Shown: positions 9,073 to 16,638 of the stretch, piece by piece | Layout: each line of letters opens with the position of its first letter | How positions within the stretch are numbered: position 1 is the stretch's first letter | Position numbers and translations under genes: made by a program | From: Acidobacteriota bacterium | GTDB taxonomy: Bacteria; Acidobacteriota; Terriglobia; Versatilivoradales; Versatilivoraceae | Length of the DNA stretch: 41,636 nt | Direction of reading: 5' to 3' | NCBI GenBank assembly: GCA_022826755.1 | Contig: JAJDUG010000020.1 | Span: forward strand, 1 to 41,636 | The notes under the pieces: model-generated | The model's input: only the letters and a program-made list of their open reading frames with translations | The model's database searches: none | Told to the model about the DNA's origin: nothing

Positions 9073-9981
9073 ATGCTAATCTTGTCCTGGAACGTCCACT
9101 TTCAATCCCTGTCCAGTCAACTCGATAACGTCGTCGAGGCTATCCGGTCCGCAAGACCGGACGTCGTGACGTTGCAGGAGGTAAAGACGAGCCTGGCGGA
9201 CGATATGGCGCTCCGTCTCGCCGAAATCGGCCTTGTCCACGCCCACTGGAGCGGCAAGAAGGCCCCACCCACGGCAATGCGGAGATTGCCGGCGATCGGC
9301 AGGTTGAAGCGGAAAACCTACCAGTGCCTGATTGCGAGTCGCTGGCCAATGAAAGCCAGCGGCAATCGTTGGCGCCGTCGCGCACCTTTTCCGGAGTTGC
9401 TGGCGCGTACCACGGTGTCCCTGCCCGACGAGCACAAAATCGACGTGTTCACCGTGCACATCCCCAACGGCTCCGGTCATGGCTGGCGGAAGATCGACAC
9501 CTTCACCGTGCTGTCGGCAACGCTACGCCGTGCACTCGACTCGCCCCGCATCCTGACCGGAGACTTCAACGAGCCCAAGCGGTTCCGACAATCGGGACAG
9601 ATCGTGCCTTTTGGAGAGAAAATTCACGAGGATGGAGGCACGTCCATCCGGGGCTGTAAGACCCAGTTTGGAGTCCGGCGCCGAAATATGGAGCGGGCCA
9701 ATGGTGTGCGTTCGGTCCTGGCCGGGGCGTCGCAGCACGGTCTGCGAGATGCCTATCGCGACCTTCACGGCTTTGAGACAGCCACCCCCGTCACCCACTA
9801 CACCACGCGTAAGAACCCGAGATGCTTCGACCATACTTTCGTCTCAAGGCACTTCGAGGTCGTGGCCTGCGGCTACTACCACGAATGGCGCAAACAGGGG
9901 TGGAGCGATCATTCGGCGATGTGGACGAAGCTCACCTTTCGCGACAAGATCCCGGAGTTGATTGAATGGGAGATGGAATGA
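9073..9981 (+). CDS. Endonuclease/exonuclease/phosphatase (EEP) family hydrolase
   Basis: A 302-residue metal-dependent phosphodiesterase of the DNase I/exonuclease III fold. All fold motifs are in order: 'SWNVH' (N7), 'LQEV' (E36), 'VHIPNGSG' (H130), 'TGDFNEP' (D165, N167), 'FDHTFVS' (D254, H255) and the terminal 'WSDHSAMW' (D280, H281). The catalytic set is therefore complete and the enzyme should be active. The substrate (DNA, RNA, phospholipid or phosphoinositide) cannot be read from the sequence. There is no signal peptide, so it is probably cytoplasmic. AGGGAAA lies just upstream of the ATG. Its 3' end is overlapped on the other strand by a gene relic. It sits in the accessory region, away from the DNA-repair genes of the housekeeping half. 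Confidence 0.85.
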   Translation: MLILSWNVHFQSLSSQLDNVVEAIRSARPDVVTLQEVKTSLADDMALRLAEIGLVHAHWSGKKAPPTAMRRLPAIGRLKRKTYQCLIASRWPMKASGNRWRRRAPFPELLARTTVSLPDEHKIDVFTVHIPNGSGHGWRKIDTFTVLSATLRRALDSPRILTGDFNEPKRFRQSGQIVPFGEKIHEDGGTSIRGCKTQFGVRRRNMERANGVRSVLAGASQHGLRDAYRDLHGFETATPVTHYTTRKNPRCFDHTFVSRHFEVVACGYYHEWRKQGWSDHSAMWTKLTFRDKIPELIEWEME

Positions 9982-9989
9982 CACGCTGG

Positions 9990-10192
9990 CAGGTGTGGTA
10001 ACGATTGGGAAACCCGTCCCACGTCATGGCAGCTTCGATGCCGTCGTTCAGAAAATCATCCAATGGGAGCAGGAAACGCCGGCGTCCACGGGCCGTGGAA
10101 TGATCGACGATTTCCGCCTCAGGGGGTTCAAGCAGATGCCGCCGTATGGGTGAAACAGGTACAAAGTAGCGATGTTCACCCAGCCGTTTCAT
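9990..10192 (-). pseudogene. Relic of the unrecognised gene, copy 2
   Basis: The frame from an ATG at 10192 reads 'MKRLGEHRYFVPVSPIRRH' and then 'PPEAEIVDHSTA...LLPLDDFLNDGIEAAM', matching copy 1 at about 660-762 on the same strand. Similarity ends at about 10010, where the frame runs antisense into the EEP gene. This copy is therefore 3'-truncated, while copy 1 has lost its 5' end. The two copies overlap for about 40 residues. The original protein is not recognised. Confidence 0.4.
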
Positions 10193-10723
10193 GATTTCGA
10201 CACCCACAAAGCCCTTCTCTCGAAGGGCGGAGCCCTCCCCGTTGTGGTGCGAGACTTCCCGAAATGCCACGTCAGACGCGGAACGGCAAGCCTTTTCCGC
10301 GTCCGCTTGTAGCAAGCTATGCGAGGCTGCGCCTCGCGTGTCCCCCTCCCGCCCGGAGCGGCGGCCCGCCGCACGAGAGGGGTGCTGGTGGAGTGAGTGC
10401 GCCCCTCTTATTGAGCGCTGGTGCGGCACCGGGCAGGGGGAAGTGGGCCACGTCGCCCTCGCCTTTTCGGGGGTCGCTCCCTCCACCGTGATCCCTGCGG
10501 ACGTTATCTTCCATTGATTTAACGCATTGTATACAGGTGAGTTATGGATTCTCAGACGGCAACTCGCCCCCCCCATTATGCCCCCAGAAAAAGCAGATTT
10601 CCTGTTAGTCTGATGCCAGCATCCCCCTGTTGTCTGTCAACATGGTAGGGATTGAACCGCGCGTCGCCGGCTCAGCGTTGCGGCATCTCGACTGTCCGCT
10701 CGAGCCGCGTCCGAGGAAGCACC
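10193..10723. repeat. Repeat-bearing gap between copy 2 relic and the YdeI-like gene
   Basis: Holds the module at 10212-10247 that matches 850-884 in direct orientation, and the module at 10287-10352 that matches 1110-1178 in inverted orientation. The remaining GC-rich sequence (10353-10490) has only low-complexity frames. No gene is supported. Confidence 0.5.
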
Positions 10724-11311
10724 ATGCCGCTCCGATTCTTTGCCAACGCCGAGGAACTCAGGGATTGGTTCCGTGACCATCACGACAAGCTGGACGAACA
10801 GTGGATCGGTTTCTACAAGAAGCACACGGGGAAACCGAGTATCGACTGGTCACAGTCGGTCGACGTTGCGCTCTGCTTCGGCTGGATCGACGGTCTCCGC
10901 AAGAGTCTCGGCGCCACGAGCTACAAGATCCGGTTCACGCCACGCCGGGCGGGGAGCCGCTGGAGCAAGCGCAACCTCTCGCGCATGGAGGCCCTCATGG
11001 CCGAAGGGCTCGTGGAAGAGGCCGGGCTCGCGGTGTTCCAGGCCCGCGACACGTCCTTGCGGGACTACCGGACGGCCGCCTGGACCCTGCCCGCGTCGCT
11101 GGAGAAACGGATCCGAGCCCGTCCCAAGGCATGGGGCTTCTTCCGAGCCACCCGGCTGTCGTACCGAAAGGGCGCATCGGCCTGGATCAACAGCGCCAAG
11201 AAGGAGGAGACCCGTCTCCGAAGGCTGGACCAGTTGATCGAGTGCTGCGAGCGCGGTGAGCCGGTCCCCCCGCTGCGCTGGGGCGGCAGCTCGGTCAGCA
11301 AGCGGGACTGA
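10724..11311 (+). CDS. YdeI/OmpD-associated family protein
   Basis: A 195-residue protein counted from the ATG at 10724, which follows GAGGAAG by four bases; an in-frame start at 10652 lacks such a site. The family pattern is clear: 'LRDWFRDHHDKLDEQWIGFYKK', a conserved 'DVALCFGWIDGLRKS' and 'RFTPRRAGSRWSKRNL'. The C-terminal helical part ends in 'INSAKKEETRLRRLDQLIE'. The family (DUF1801/YdeI-like, 'bacteriocin-protection' in some databases) is widespread and often laterally transferred; its biochemistry is not settled. No signal peptide or membrane segment. It lies directly upstream of an integrase relic, so it may be cargo of the same element. Confidence 0.85.
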   Translation: MPLRFFANAEELRDWFRDHHDKLDEQWIGFYKKHTGKPSIDWSQSVDVALCFGWIDGLRKSLGATSYKIRFTPRRAGSRWSKRNLSRMEALMAEGLVEEAGLAVFQARDTSLRDYRTAAWTLPASLEKRIRARPKAWGFFRATRLSYRKGASAWINSAKKEETRLRRLDQLIECCERGEPVPPLRWGGSSVSKRD

Positions 11312-11387
11312 CCGGGGTTCAGGCCGTGGAGTCCATCCGCCGGCCGGGGGAGGCGCAACGAACAGAACTGACGGATCGCCTGTGATT

Positions 11388-11525
11388 GCAGGTACCTCCA
11401 ACCGCAACCGGGTCGAGGCGGCCTATCCCTGCTCGGGCCTATTCGACCGCAGGCATGTCCTGATGGACGACTGGGCGCGCTACCTGGCCCAAGGGATGGG
11501 GGAGGACCAGGAGCTGTGCGAGTAA
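11388..11525 (+). pseudogene. C-terminal remnant of a P4-type tyrosine integrase
   Basis: The frame reads 'NRNRVEAAYPCSGLFDRRHV' followed by 'LMDDWARYL' and a TAA stop at 11523-11525. This is the characteristic tail of P4-type integrases: a VEAAY-like segment with the region of the catalytic tyrosine, then an R-R..LM..WA.YL helix. Only about 45 residues remain, with no catalytic core upstream. I infer debris of an integrative element. A matching N-terminal-domain piece lies at 14150-14250 on the other strand. Confidence 0.45.
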
Positions 11526-11677
11526 CGAGGCCCGTGGATCTTGCCGCTGTGCGGTGCAGCGCGTCGAACAGACTCATCAAATGCTCACCAATATAGTCTC
11601 TCCATTCACACCAATCTCATGTAGATCCTGCTATATTCCTTAGCCTACCGTCGCCCAAGTACCAAAAGAGTGACTCC
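11526..11677. repeat. Intergenic repeat module shared with 1200-1320
   Basis: 'gaacagactcatcaa' and the 'tgctcacc..atagtct' that follows repeat the sequence at 1200-1235 in direct orientation, and weaker similarity continues to a 'gtaccaa' string. The rest of the interval 11312-11677, apart from the integrase scrap, carries no gene. Confidence 0.4.
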
Positions 11678-11731
11678 ATGGAATGGTTTGGGATAGCGGT
11701 GATCCTCAGCCTGCTGGGGATCATCACTTGA
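11678..11731 (+). CDS. Candidate 17-residue hydrophobic peptide
   Basis: ATG at 11678, preceded by AAGAG with seven intervening bases, opens the frame 'MEWFGIAVILSLLGIIT' and stops at TGA 11729-11731. Nearly the whole peptide is one short hydrophobic helix. It sits 22 nt before a second small membrane-protein frame. Such short frames arise by chance, so it is only a candidate. Confidence 0.3.
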   Translation: MEWFGIAVILSLLGIIT

Positions 11732-11753
11732 ACGTCATGCGATGGGTCGAAAG

Positions 11754-11891
11754 ATGACTGACCTCTGGACCATTCTTGGGGCCATTCTTGGGGGTGCGGT
11801 GGTCGTGGTGGTCTACATCCTGGTTCTGTTCCCGGAGGCCATCCTGCTGGATCTGGGAGCGTGGTTTTCTTGGCGCAAGAAGAAAGAGTGA
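11754..11891 (+). CDS. Candidate 45-residue single-span membrane protein
   Basis: ATG 11754 to TGA 11889-11891. The frame begins 'MTDLWTILGAILGGAVVVVV', which runs into an uninterrupted transmembrane helix (about residues 5-27), then an amphipathic stretch ending 'WFSWRKKKE'. The basic C-terminus would remain on the cytoplasmic face. The length and layout match bitopic small proteins. The start has only a weak upstream purine run. It lies between two other candidate genes of an apparent small cluster (11678-12269) in accessory DNA. Function unknown; toxin-like or regulatory peptides have this shape, but nothing here proves it. Confidence 0.45.
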   Translation: MTDLWTILGAILGGAVVVVVYILVLFPEAILLDLGAWFSWRKKKE

Positions 11892-11990
11892 AAAGCGAGA
11901 TCTTCCTGGACTGCAGGATGAGGGATCGCTCTACGGGCTGGCCGGCCGCAGATCTTACGCGACAACAACGCGAAAAATGGAGACACGCAA

Positions 11991-12269
11991 GTGATCTATC
12001 GGTTTACCCAAAGCGGGATCTCCACTTTTGCACCCGATACTTCAGGCGTGTACTCGATTATGAATAGTCAGGGAGGGACCATCTATGTTGGTGAATCTGC
12101 TTATATTCAGAGCAGGTTGTCTGACCACCACAACCGTACCTCCGACCAAGGCACCTGCATCTGGAGTTACTACCCTGCTCGATTCAGCTTCAGGGAGCTT
12201 CCCTCCTACCGGAGACTTCAGGTGGAGCGGGCAATGAAAAACCGCTTGAATCCGCCTTGCAACCTGTAG
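11991..12269 (+). CDS. Small GIY-YIG-like domain protein
   Basis: A 92-residue protein from a GTG start preceded by GGAGA. Residues 19-47 fit the GIY-YIG nuclease core: 'SGVYSIMN' in place of GIY, 'TIYVGES' in place of YIG, and 'IQSRLSDHHN' carrying the conserved arginine and the following histidines. The C-terminal half ('YRRLQVERAMKNRLNPPCNL') resembles the end of single-domain GIY-YIG proteins, where 'E..LI..LNP..N' is typical; here E78 may be the metal-binding glutamate. The size suits a stand-alone domain. Role unknown; such proteins occur in mobile and defence DNA as well as in repair. Confidence 0.6.
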   Translation: MIYRFTQSGISTFAPDTSGVYSIMNSQGGTIYVGESAYIQSRLSDHHNRTSDQGTCIWSYYPARFSFRELPSYRRLQVERAMKNRLNPPCNL

Positions 12270-12471
12270 CCATCCCCGCTCCATCGATCTTCCCGATCAG
12301 CTTCGCGAAGTAGATGTCCAGCCCATTGACGGTGATCACGATCTTGAAAGATGGATACGGAAACGTCTTGACTATCGACAGGGGAAATTCCAGCCCTCTC
12401 CGCTGTGCTCGCAACCATCGTCAGAGAAACATTCAGCCAGTTGGCGTTGGCGCCGGAAAGAGAGCCACTGC
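12270..12471. other. Gap with a protein-like scrap on the minus strand
   Basis: Reading leftward from about 12410, one frame gives 'FKIVITVNGLDIYFAKLIGK', which looks more like a folded protein than chance sequence, but it has no recognised family and runs antisense into the GIY-YIG gene. No other feature is seen in the gap. Confidence 0.2.
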
Positions 12472-13875
12472 ATGAAAATCACCACTTTAGTGACTTGCCT
12501 GGCTTTCGTGTTCGGTTGGGCGACGGAGTTGCTTGCGCAATTCGTGCCCGTAATCGCCAAGCAGAGAAGCATCCACTATCTGATTCAGTCTGATGAAACC
12601 GAAGTGGAAGTAATGCGAGAGGAGGGACGTTACTTCCGACTTCCGGCAGGTTACAAGATCGATGACTCTACATGGATGGAAGAGACCGTCCTCGAGATCT
12701 ACGCCGCCGGTACTCCGAAGCATGAAACACCGGCAGGAACAGAGGGGGAGGTGTCTCGGGGCAAACAGCGCGACACCCTGCCGGACGTGGCGCTCACGCG
12801 GCTCGACGGCGTCGAGGAACGGCTGTCCGACTATCGGGGACGAATCGTGCTGCTCGATTTCTGGGCCACATGGTGCGGGCCGTGTGTTGCGGCCCTGCCG
12901 AAGATCCGGGAACTGGTTGCCAAGCTGCCGGCCGACCGGTTCGCCCTGGTCGGGATCAGTGTGGACGAGGAGCTTGGGACGGTGACCCGATTTGTTGAGG
13001 ATGAGGCGATGCCGTGGACGAACTGCCACGCGGGTGAGGGGAGCGAACTGGCGCGTCTCCTCCGGATCAGAAGCCTTCCGACCTATGTGCTGGCCGACGA
13101 GAACGGCAAGATTTTGACCCGTACCGGGGGGCTGATCCCCCCGTTCATTTCCCTTGTCGAAGAGGCAGTGGACCACCTGGGGAAATTCGGAAGCACCCGT
13201 AGACTTGATTTCGATGCCATGGCCCTGCGCGCCGGTCTGAGCGACCCCGATGCTCGGGGTGGGGGGGCAGGAGCCATGAGATTTTCCTTCTACAGGATGG
13301 CGGTCGTCTTTGGCGTGATGGCAGTCCTTTGCCTGACCATCGGTTTGCGCGGTCTTCTGACCAAACGACCTTTCCTGTTCCCGGCAAGGTGGCTGTTTCT
13401 CTTTATCATGGCAATGTTCCTTGGCCCCATGGTTACACTTTTTCCATTTTCGTGGCCCTTGCAGACTATGGATTGGATACCCCTTCTGATGCTGCCGATG
13501 ATGGCTGTGTTCATGTGGATTCAACTCAAAGGCTACCTGGCGTTCGGCGTTACCGAGAGATCCTTCAGGGAGGGACTGCTGGCGGCGCTCGAGAAACTGC
13601 AGTTGCCCTGCGAAGAGAGCCTCTCCTCGATACGTCTGACCTCGCTGGGAGTCGATCTGCAGGTGGCTATTCAGTCGTGGATGGGAAGTGGACAGATCAA
13701 GGTCAGGAAGGGGCGCCACGGCCACCTGCTCAAGGAGATCGTCCAGGCAATGCACAAGCACTTCCGCACCTCCGCCGTGGAAACCAATATGATCTCCTGC
13801 GTCTTATACCTGATACTGGGGATCATGATGCTTCTCATGGTAGTGGCCACGTTGTTCCGTTGGGGCCCGCTTTAG
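12472..13875 (+). CDS. TlpA/ResA-like thioredoxin with C-terminal membrane domain
   Basis: A 467-residue envelope protein. An N-terminal hydrophobic signal (about residues 3-22, ending 'ELLAQ') exports a thioredoxin domain at about 105-245 with the redox motif 'WCGPC' (W134, C135, C138) and the cis-proline loop 'SLPTYVLAD'. This indicates a thiol-disulfide reductase outside the cytoplasmic membrane. Between the signal and the thioredoxin fold lies an unrecognised 80-residue segment. After residue 268 come about three hydrophobic helices (roughly 272-350), a soluble part of about 90 residues and a last helix near 440-462. That membrane region is not part of standard TlpA/ResA proteins, which are usually 140-200 residues. 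No cytochrome maturation genes adjoin it. The substrate is unknown. Confidence 0.75.
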   Translation: MKITTLVTCLAFVFGWATELLAQFVPVIAKQRSIHYLIQSDETEVEVMREEGRYFRLPAGYKIDDSTWMEETVLEIYAAGTPKHETPAGTEGEVSRGKQRDTLPDVALTRLDGVEERLSDYRGRIVLLDFWATWCGPCVAALPKIRELVAKLPADRFALVGISVDEELGTVTRFVEDEAMPWTNCHAGEGSELARLLRIRSLPTYVLADENGKILTRTGGLIPPFISLVEEAVDHLGKFGSTRRLDFDAMALRAGLSDPDARGGGAGAMRFSFYRMAVVFGVMAVLCLTIGLRGLLTKRPFLFPARWLFLFIMAMFLGPMVTLFPFSWPLQTMDWIPLLMLPMMAVFMWIQLKGYLAFGVTERSFREGLLAALEKLQLPCEESLSSIRLTSLGVDLQVAIQSWMGSGQIKVRKGRHGHLLKEIVQAMHKHFRTSAVETNMISCVLYLILGIMMLLMVVATLFRWGPL

Positions 13876-14529
13876 ACGGTTCGGCGAAGTGGATTCGCCA
13901 AGCAATCTCTTTCCTCAATTTCAGTTCCCAGACTGTCCGACACCCTCCCAGATCCCCAGCCCATCTTTAACAAGGGGACGGACGATTGGAGGTGTTTTGC
14001 CCCTATTTTGCCCTAAAATCACCCGTAATAAACGTGCGGTCAGCAACGTTGTTAAAGATGGGTTAGTCCCATATTGGGACTAAACTTTGCAGGCCTTGAG
14101 GTTGGACGGTGATTCCAGGGTCCCGCTTGGCCGTCGCAGTCGTGGTGACTCAGATCGGTGAGAGGGTCTGCAGGATGTCCTTGGCTGTGATAGCATTGAA
14201 TGGGTTTACGCCGATGACGGGCCTTGCATGGGTCTTGATGGTGCCGGCCCATGGCCGCGGGCCTTGGCATTCCGCCGGCCGTGCCCATCGCCACGGATGC
14301 AGGGTGCGGCGCAGGCGGTAATCACAGGAATTCGTTTTGTCTCCATTCGGCCCGCCTCGACGGGGTCCACACCCTGGCAACCTGCCTGCGGCACTTGACA
14401 GCGGAGGTTCCGGCATCGGCCGGACCGATACTCGGATAGCTCCCGTAACCCATTTCCCGGCGCCTGCCGTGCACAGTGAATTTATGAATCGCCATTCCGT
14501 CCCCCTGTCAGACAAAAAGGACAGCCACC
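13876..14529. repeat. Intergenic stretch with an inverted repeat and integrase debris
   Basis: A 14-bp arm 'cccatctttaacaa' (13960-13973) is repeated exactly inverted at 14049-14062 around about 75 bp. A third copy lies at 1463-1476, and 'ccctaaaatcac' (14011-14022) also recurs at 1244-1255. The arrangement resembles ends or an attachment region of a mobile element. Positions 14150-14250 carry an integrase scrap listed separately. The rest, up to the start at 14530, has no gene. Confidence 0.45.
14150..14250 (-). pseudogene. N-terminal-domain remnant of a P4-type integrase
   Basis: Read leftward, the frame gives 'TIKTHARPVIGVNPFNAITA' followed by 'KDILQTLSPI' and a TGA. Intact P4-type integrases have the same pattern in their core-binding domain: a 'tL..yA.P.iG..pv..I....vl..L.PiW' segment. 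The stop falls exactly where the conserved tryptophan codon would be expected (TGG to TGA). No catalytic domain follows. Together with 11388-11525 it points to a decayed integrative element. Confidence 0.4.
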
Positions 14530-14754
14530 GTGCCCATCTATGAATACGAGTGTCGAGATTGCGGTCGTCAATTCGAAAAGATCGTCTACCGGACGTCCAG
14601 TGCCGTCACCTGCGACTCCTGCGGGAGTACCCGGGTGGAAAAGCGTTATTCAGCCTTTGCGGTCGGCGCCGGCAACACCCTGGGGTCGGAAGCAATGTCC
14701 GGTTGCACCACTTGTGGCGCTGAGCGCCCGGGGATGTGCCAGGAGATGAACTGA
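14530..14754 (+). CDS. FmdB-type zinc-ribbon protein
   Basis: A 74-residue protein from a GTG start preceded by AAGGA. The first 40 residues are the classic FmdB/CxxC_CxxC_SSSS ribbon: 'MPIYEYECRDCGRQFE' with C8/C11, then 'TCDSCGS' with C33/C36, which should bind one zinc. A second Cys-containing tail ('GCTTCGAERPGMC') is typical of the longer family members. These proteins are thought to be regulatory or accessory; no defined reaction is known. The next gene begins immediately after its stop, so they are probably co-transcribed. Confidence 0.85.
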   Translation: MPIYEYECRDCGRQFEKIVYRTSSAVTCDSCGSTRVEKRYSAFAVGAGNTLGSEAMSGCTTCGAERPGMCQEMN

Positions 14755-14839
14755 GTTGCGCCGGCGCGACAGGCTCAAGGCGTTGGCCAGGCGGGCAGTC
14801 CGATGGCGATTCCGAGACGTTAGCGAAGGAGATAGAGTT

Positions 14840-15733
14840 CTGAACAGTTGGCGTTCCATCACGGCCGCCCTGGTGTTGCTGCTTGGGTGGGTTCCATTGG
14901 GGCTGCCGGCCGATGCGCCGGTCCTGGTGGAAATCCCCTCCAAGGCGTTGGCGCCGGGAGACCTGCTGCAGGTCCGCCTGTACTCCCGGAGTCCGATTGG
15001 CCGGGTCGAGTGTTCCTTTATCGAACAACAGGTGCGGTTCTACCCCCTTGGGGACGGGAGACACTGGGAGGCTCTCGCCGGGGTTGATCTGGAGAGCAAG
15101 CCGGGCCTCCATTCCTTGACCGGAACGGTATGGATGTCTGACGGCCGGTCCAAGCCGATTCGAAAGAGCCTCAGGGTTGTGCCCAAGGAATTTCCAACGC
15201 AGCGCATACGAGTCCGGCAGAAGTTCGTCACCCTCAACCCGAGAGACTCGGAGAGGGCCGCCCGGGAACATCGGGAGTTGACCGAAATCTGGCAATCGGC
15301 GACGGATCGAAGGCTCTGGACGGACCCCTTCATCCGGCCGGTTTCGAGCAGGCTGACCAGTGGATTCGGCAGACGCAGAATCGTCAACGGGGAGCCTCGC
15401 AGCCCGCACTCGGGAGTCGACCTGAAAGCTACCACCGGAACTCCCATACGCGCCGCCAATTCGGGCAGGGTCTTGCTGGCGAAGGATCTGTTTTTTGCCG
15501 GCCAGACCATCATTTTGGACCACGGGCTGGGCCTCTATACCGTCTATGCCCACTGCTCGAAGATGCACGCCAAGCCGGGAGACCACGTGGGGCAGGGGGA
15601 GATCATCGGGGAGGTCGGCGCCACCGGGCGGGTGACCGGCCCCCACCTGCACTGGGGCTGCCGGATCAACGGCGCTCGCGTCAATCCGCTCGACCTCACC
15701 ACATTGATGGCCGCCCCCGATGCCGGTCCCTAG
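14840..15733 (+). CDS. Secreted M23-family metallopeptidase (LytM-like)
   Basis: A cell-wall peptidase or LytM-type factor acting in the periplasm. The C-terminal domain (about residues 195-290 of this reading) has the zinc motif 'HSGVDLKA' (H...D), 'YTVYAHCSK' and 'GPHLHWG', which together supply the family's metal ligands and catalytic histidine. The middle part is beta-rich. I chose a CTG start at 14840 because AAGGAG (14826-14831) sits eight bases upstream and the product then begins with a signal peptide ('MNSWRSITAALVLLLGWVPL'). The frame is open back to a TTG at 14756, which adds 28 Arg-rich residues and has no ribosome site. Length is 297 residues from CTG, 325 from TTG. Confidence 0.85.
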   Translation: MNSWRSITAALVLLLGWVPLGLPADAPVLVEIPSKALAPGDLLQVRLYSRSPIGRVECSFIEQQVRFYPLGDGRHWEALAGVDLESKPGLHSLTGTVWMSDGRSKPIRKSLRVVPKEFPTQRIRVRQKFVTLNPRDSERAAREHRELTEIWQSATDRRLWTDPFIRPVSSRLTSGFGRRRIVNGEPRSPHSGVDLKATTGTPIRAANSGRVLLAKDLFFAGQTIILDHGLGLYTVYAHCSKMHAKPGDHVGQGEIIGEVGATGRVTGPHLHWGCRINGARVNPLDLTTLMAAPDAGP

Positions 15734-15822
15734 CGGCATCTTCGGCGCGGAAAGGGCGGTCCGCCGGTTTCCGTTGGCGGATATCCGGGCGAGCCGTCGA
15801 CCCACCGACTTGAATCGAGACC

Positions 15823-16638
15823 ATGGAGTGGCGACCCGGCATTGGGAGCAACCCTGTCATCACGCTGACGACCGACTTCGGGGTGGGGGACCCCTACGTC
15901 GGCATGATGAAGGCAGTCATTCTCTCGATTGCTCCGGAGGCCAGGATTGTCGACCTGACCCACGGCATTCGTTCCCATGATGTCACCGAAGCCGCCTTGG
16001 TGATCGGGTCCAGCCACGCCTATTTCCCCAAGGGCGCCATACACGTGGTGGTGGTGGACCCGGGTGTCGGCAGCAGCAGGCGCCCGCTGCTGATCGTGAC
16101 CGAGCAGGCCTATTTCGTAGCTCCCGACAACGGTGTGCTCAGCGAGATCCATGCCGGCTCCTCCCGGATGGCCTGGCTGGAGTTGACGGCCGCGCAGTAC
16201 TTCCGCCACCCGGTGAGCCAAACCTTTCACGGCCGGGATGTTTTCGCTCCGGTGGCGGCCTGGCTCAGTCGAGGGGTTGAACCCGAGCGATTCGGGAGCC
16301 TGGTCGACAACCGGGTTACCCTTCGCCTGCCGGAGGCGAGAAGATCGGGGCGGGACGGTTTGGCGGGAACGGTTCTGCGCGTCGACAAGTTCGGAAACCT
16401 GATCACCAATCTCCGGGCCGCGAAATACCGGGAGCGGTTGCAGGCGGGAAAATTCATGCTGAGCATCGGCGGACACCAGGTCCACCGGCTGTGTGGGTCC
16501 TACCGCGAGGCCGGGGGCCCTGAGCCCTTCGTGATCTGGGGCAGTCTCGGCCTGTTGGAGATTTCCTGCAATCAGGCATCTGCAGCCGATCGCCTCCAGG
16601 CAGGCGTCCACGACGAATTTGAGTTGCGCTTCCAGTGA
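15823..16638 (+). CDS. SAM hydrolase / hydroxide adenosyltransferase (DUF62)
   Basis: A 271-residue member of the DUF62/SAM_adeno_trans family, which splits S-adenosylmethionine into adenosine and methionine using water; relatives are the fluorinase and chlorinase. Family marks are 'TLTTDFGVGDPYVGMMKA' at the N-terminus, 'DLTHGI', 'VVDPGVGSSRRPL' and 'APDNGVLS', then in the C-terminal domain 'DKFGNLITN'. The active-site Asp-Arg-His type triad of hydroxide-type members appears present (D in TDFG, R in SSRRPL, H in the 'SQTFHGRDVFAP' block). Cytoplasmic. The stop overlaps the GTG of the next gene by the sequence GTGA, implying translational coupling. Its physiological role in bacteria is not settled. 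Confidence 0.88.
   Translation: MEWRPGIGSNPVITLTTDFGVGDPYVGMMKAVILSIAPEARIVDLTHGIRSHDVTEAALVIGSSHAYFPKGAIHVVVVDPGVGSSRRPLLIVTEQAYFVAPDNGVLSEIHAGSSRMAWLELTAAQYFRHPVSQTFHGRDVFAPVAAWLSRGVEPERFGSLVDNRVTLRLPEARRSGRDGLAGTVLRVDKFGNLITNLRAAKYRERLQAGKFMLSIGGHQVHRLCGSYREAGGPEPFVIWGSLGLLEISCNQASAADRLQAGVHDEFELRFQ

Noticed and set aside
12487-13761. A 424-codon open frame on the minus strand
   Set aside because: Antisense to the TlpA-like gene, whose WCGPC motif and signal peptide are clear; the minus frame is Gln/His/Arg-rich without domains.
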